From assembly GCA_004764695.1 (NCBI GenBank), contig SMSO01000036.1, positions 2,392,001 to 2,456,000 of the forward strand: 64,000 bases of DNA. Reading direction: 5' to 3'. Position 1 is the first letter of the stretch; each line of letters starts with the position of its first letter. This document shows, one piece after another, positions 63,881 to 64,000 of the stretch. A program made the position numbers and the translations under genes. Under the pieces are notes generated by a model. It had not been told where the DNA came from and did no database searches. It worked only from the letters and a program-made list of their open reading frames with translations. This DNA is from Schizochytrium sp. TIO01. Its lineage: Eukaryota > Sar > Bigyra > Thraustochytrida > Thraustochytriidae.

Positions 63881-64000
63881 GGTGGCAAAAAATCAAGTAG
63901 AACAACCTCAGACCACGACAACGCTACTTCCAAAGCGAAACACCGAAGCTAGCCGCTTTGATTACCTCTGCCCTGGTACAAGCCACCCGAGGCCGAGGCC
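63879..64000 (+). CDS. Possible 5' end of a divergent gene, runs off the right edge
   Basis: ATG at 63879 opens 40 codons to the window edge (MVAKNQVEQPQTTTTLLPKR, then NTEASRFDYLCPGTSHPRPR) with C/G-ending codons. It overlaps the RPC11 start codon by two bases on the opposite strand, which would leave no room for separate leaders. The GC-rich block could instead be the RPC11 5' leader and promoter. Weak call. Confidence 0.2.
   Translation, partial: MVAKNQVEQPQTTTTLLPKRNTEASRFDYLCPGTSHPRPR

Overview
The window is eukaryotic nuclear DNA from a unicellular, flagellum-forming protist. GT-AG introns, AT-rich microsatellite-rich spacers, GC-rich coding exons, nuclear genes for mitochondrial proteins and a CEP104-like ciliary-tip protein all point that way. 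A heterokont such as a thraustochytrid is my best guess. It rests on overall style (NOD3-type LRR proteins, compact GC-rich exons), not on a diagnostic marker.

Layout. At 1-446 (minus) is the 5' end of a mitochondrial NAD-dependent formate dehydrogenase gene, cut by the window edge. About 24 kb (447-24703) is gene-poor, full of tetranucleotide repeats, and holds only scattered coding-like exons that I list with low confidence. At 24704-26380 (plus) is an intact membrane-anchored prolyl 4-hydroxylase whose C-terminus looks like the hydroxyproline-binding beta domain of VHL. From 26.4 to 34.8 kb the DNA is again sparse: a Ser/Asn-rich nuclear-type protein at 27972-28556 (minus), uncertain exons near 31.4-32.1 kb, and a piece of mitochondrial atp6 (34285-34577) that looks like a nuclear mitochondrial insertion.

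The centrepiece is 34834-50257 (minus). I can splice it by hand into one open reading frame of 1690 codons: a short first exon, 26 consecutive exons of exactly 84 nt that each encode one 28-residue leucine-rich repeat, a linker exon, and a large last exon with a coiled-coil region, a protein kinase domain and an RBR-like ubiquitin ligase module. The apparent stop codon after the LRR array lies inside a GTAAGT donor. Splicing to the next acceptor keeps the frame, so the LRR array and the kinase-ligase are probably one receptor-like protein. The LRR exons and their introns have expanded as a five-exon unit of about 2.46 kb repeated four times.

From 50.3 to 54.8 kb there are fragmentary coding-like exons on both strands. 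The right end is gene-dense: an unknown nuclear-type protein (54848-56851, plus), the TIM23-translocase receptor TIM50 (57614-58846, minus), a CEP104-like protein (60146-62839, plus) and the RNA polymerase III subunit RPC11/POLR3K (63545-63880, minus). These are ordinary housekeeping or ciliary functions with no sign of a shared pathway. All assignments are by eye from motifs; no database search was run.
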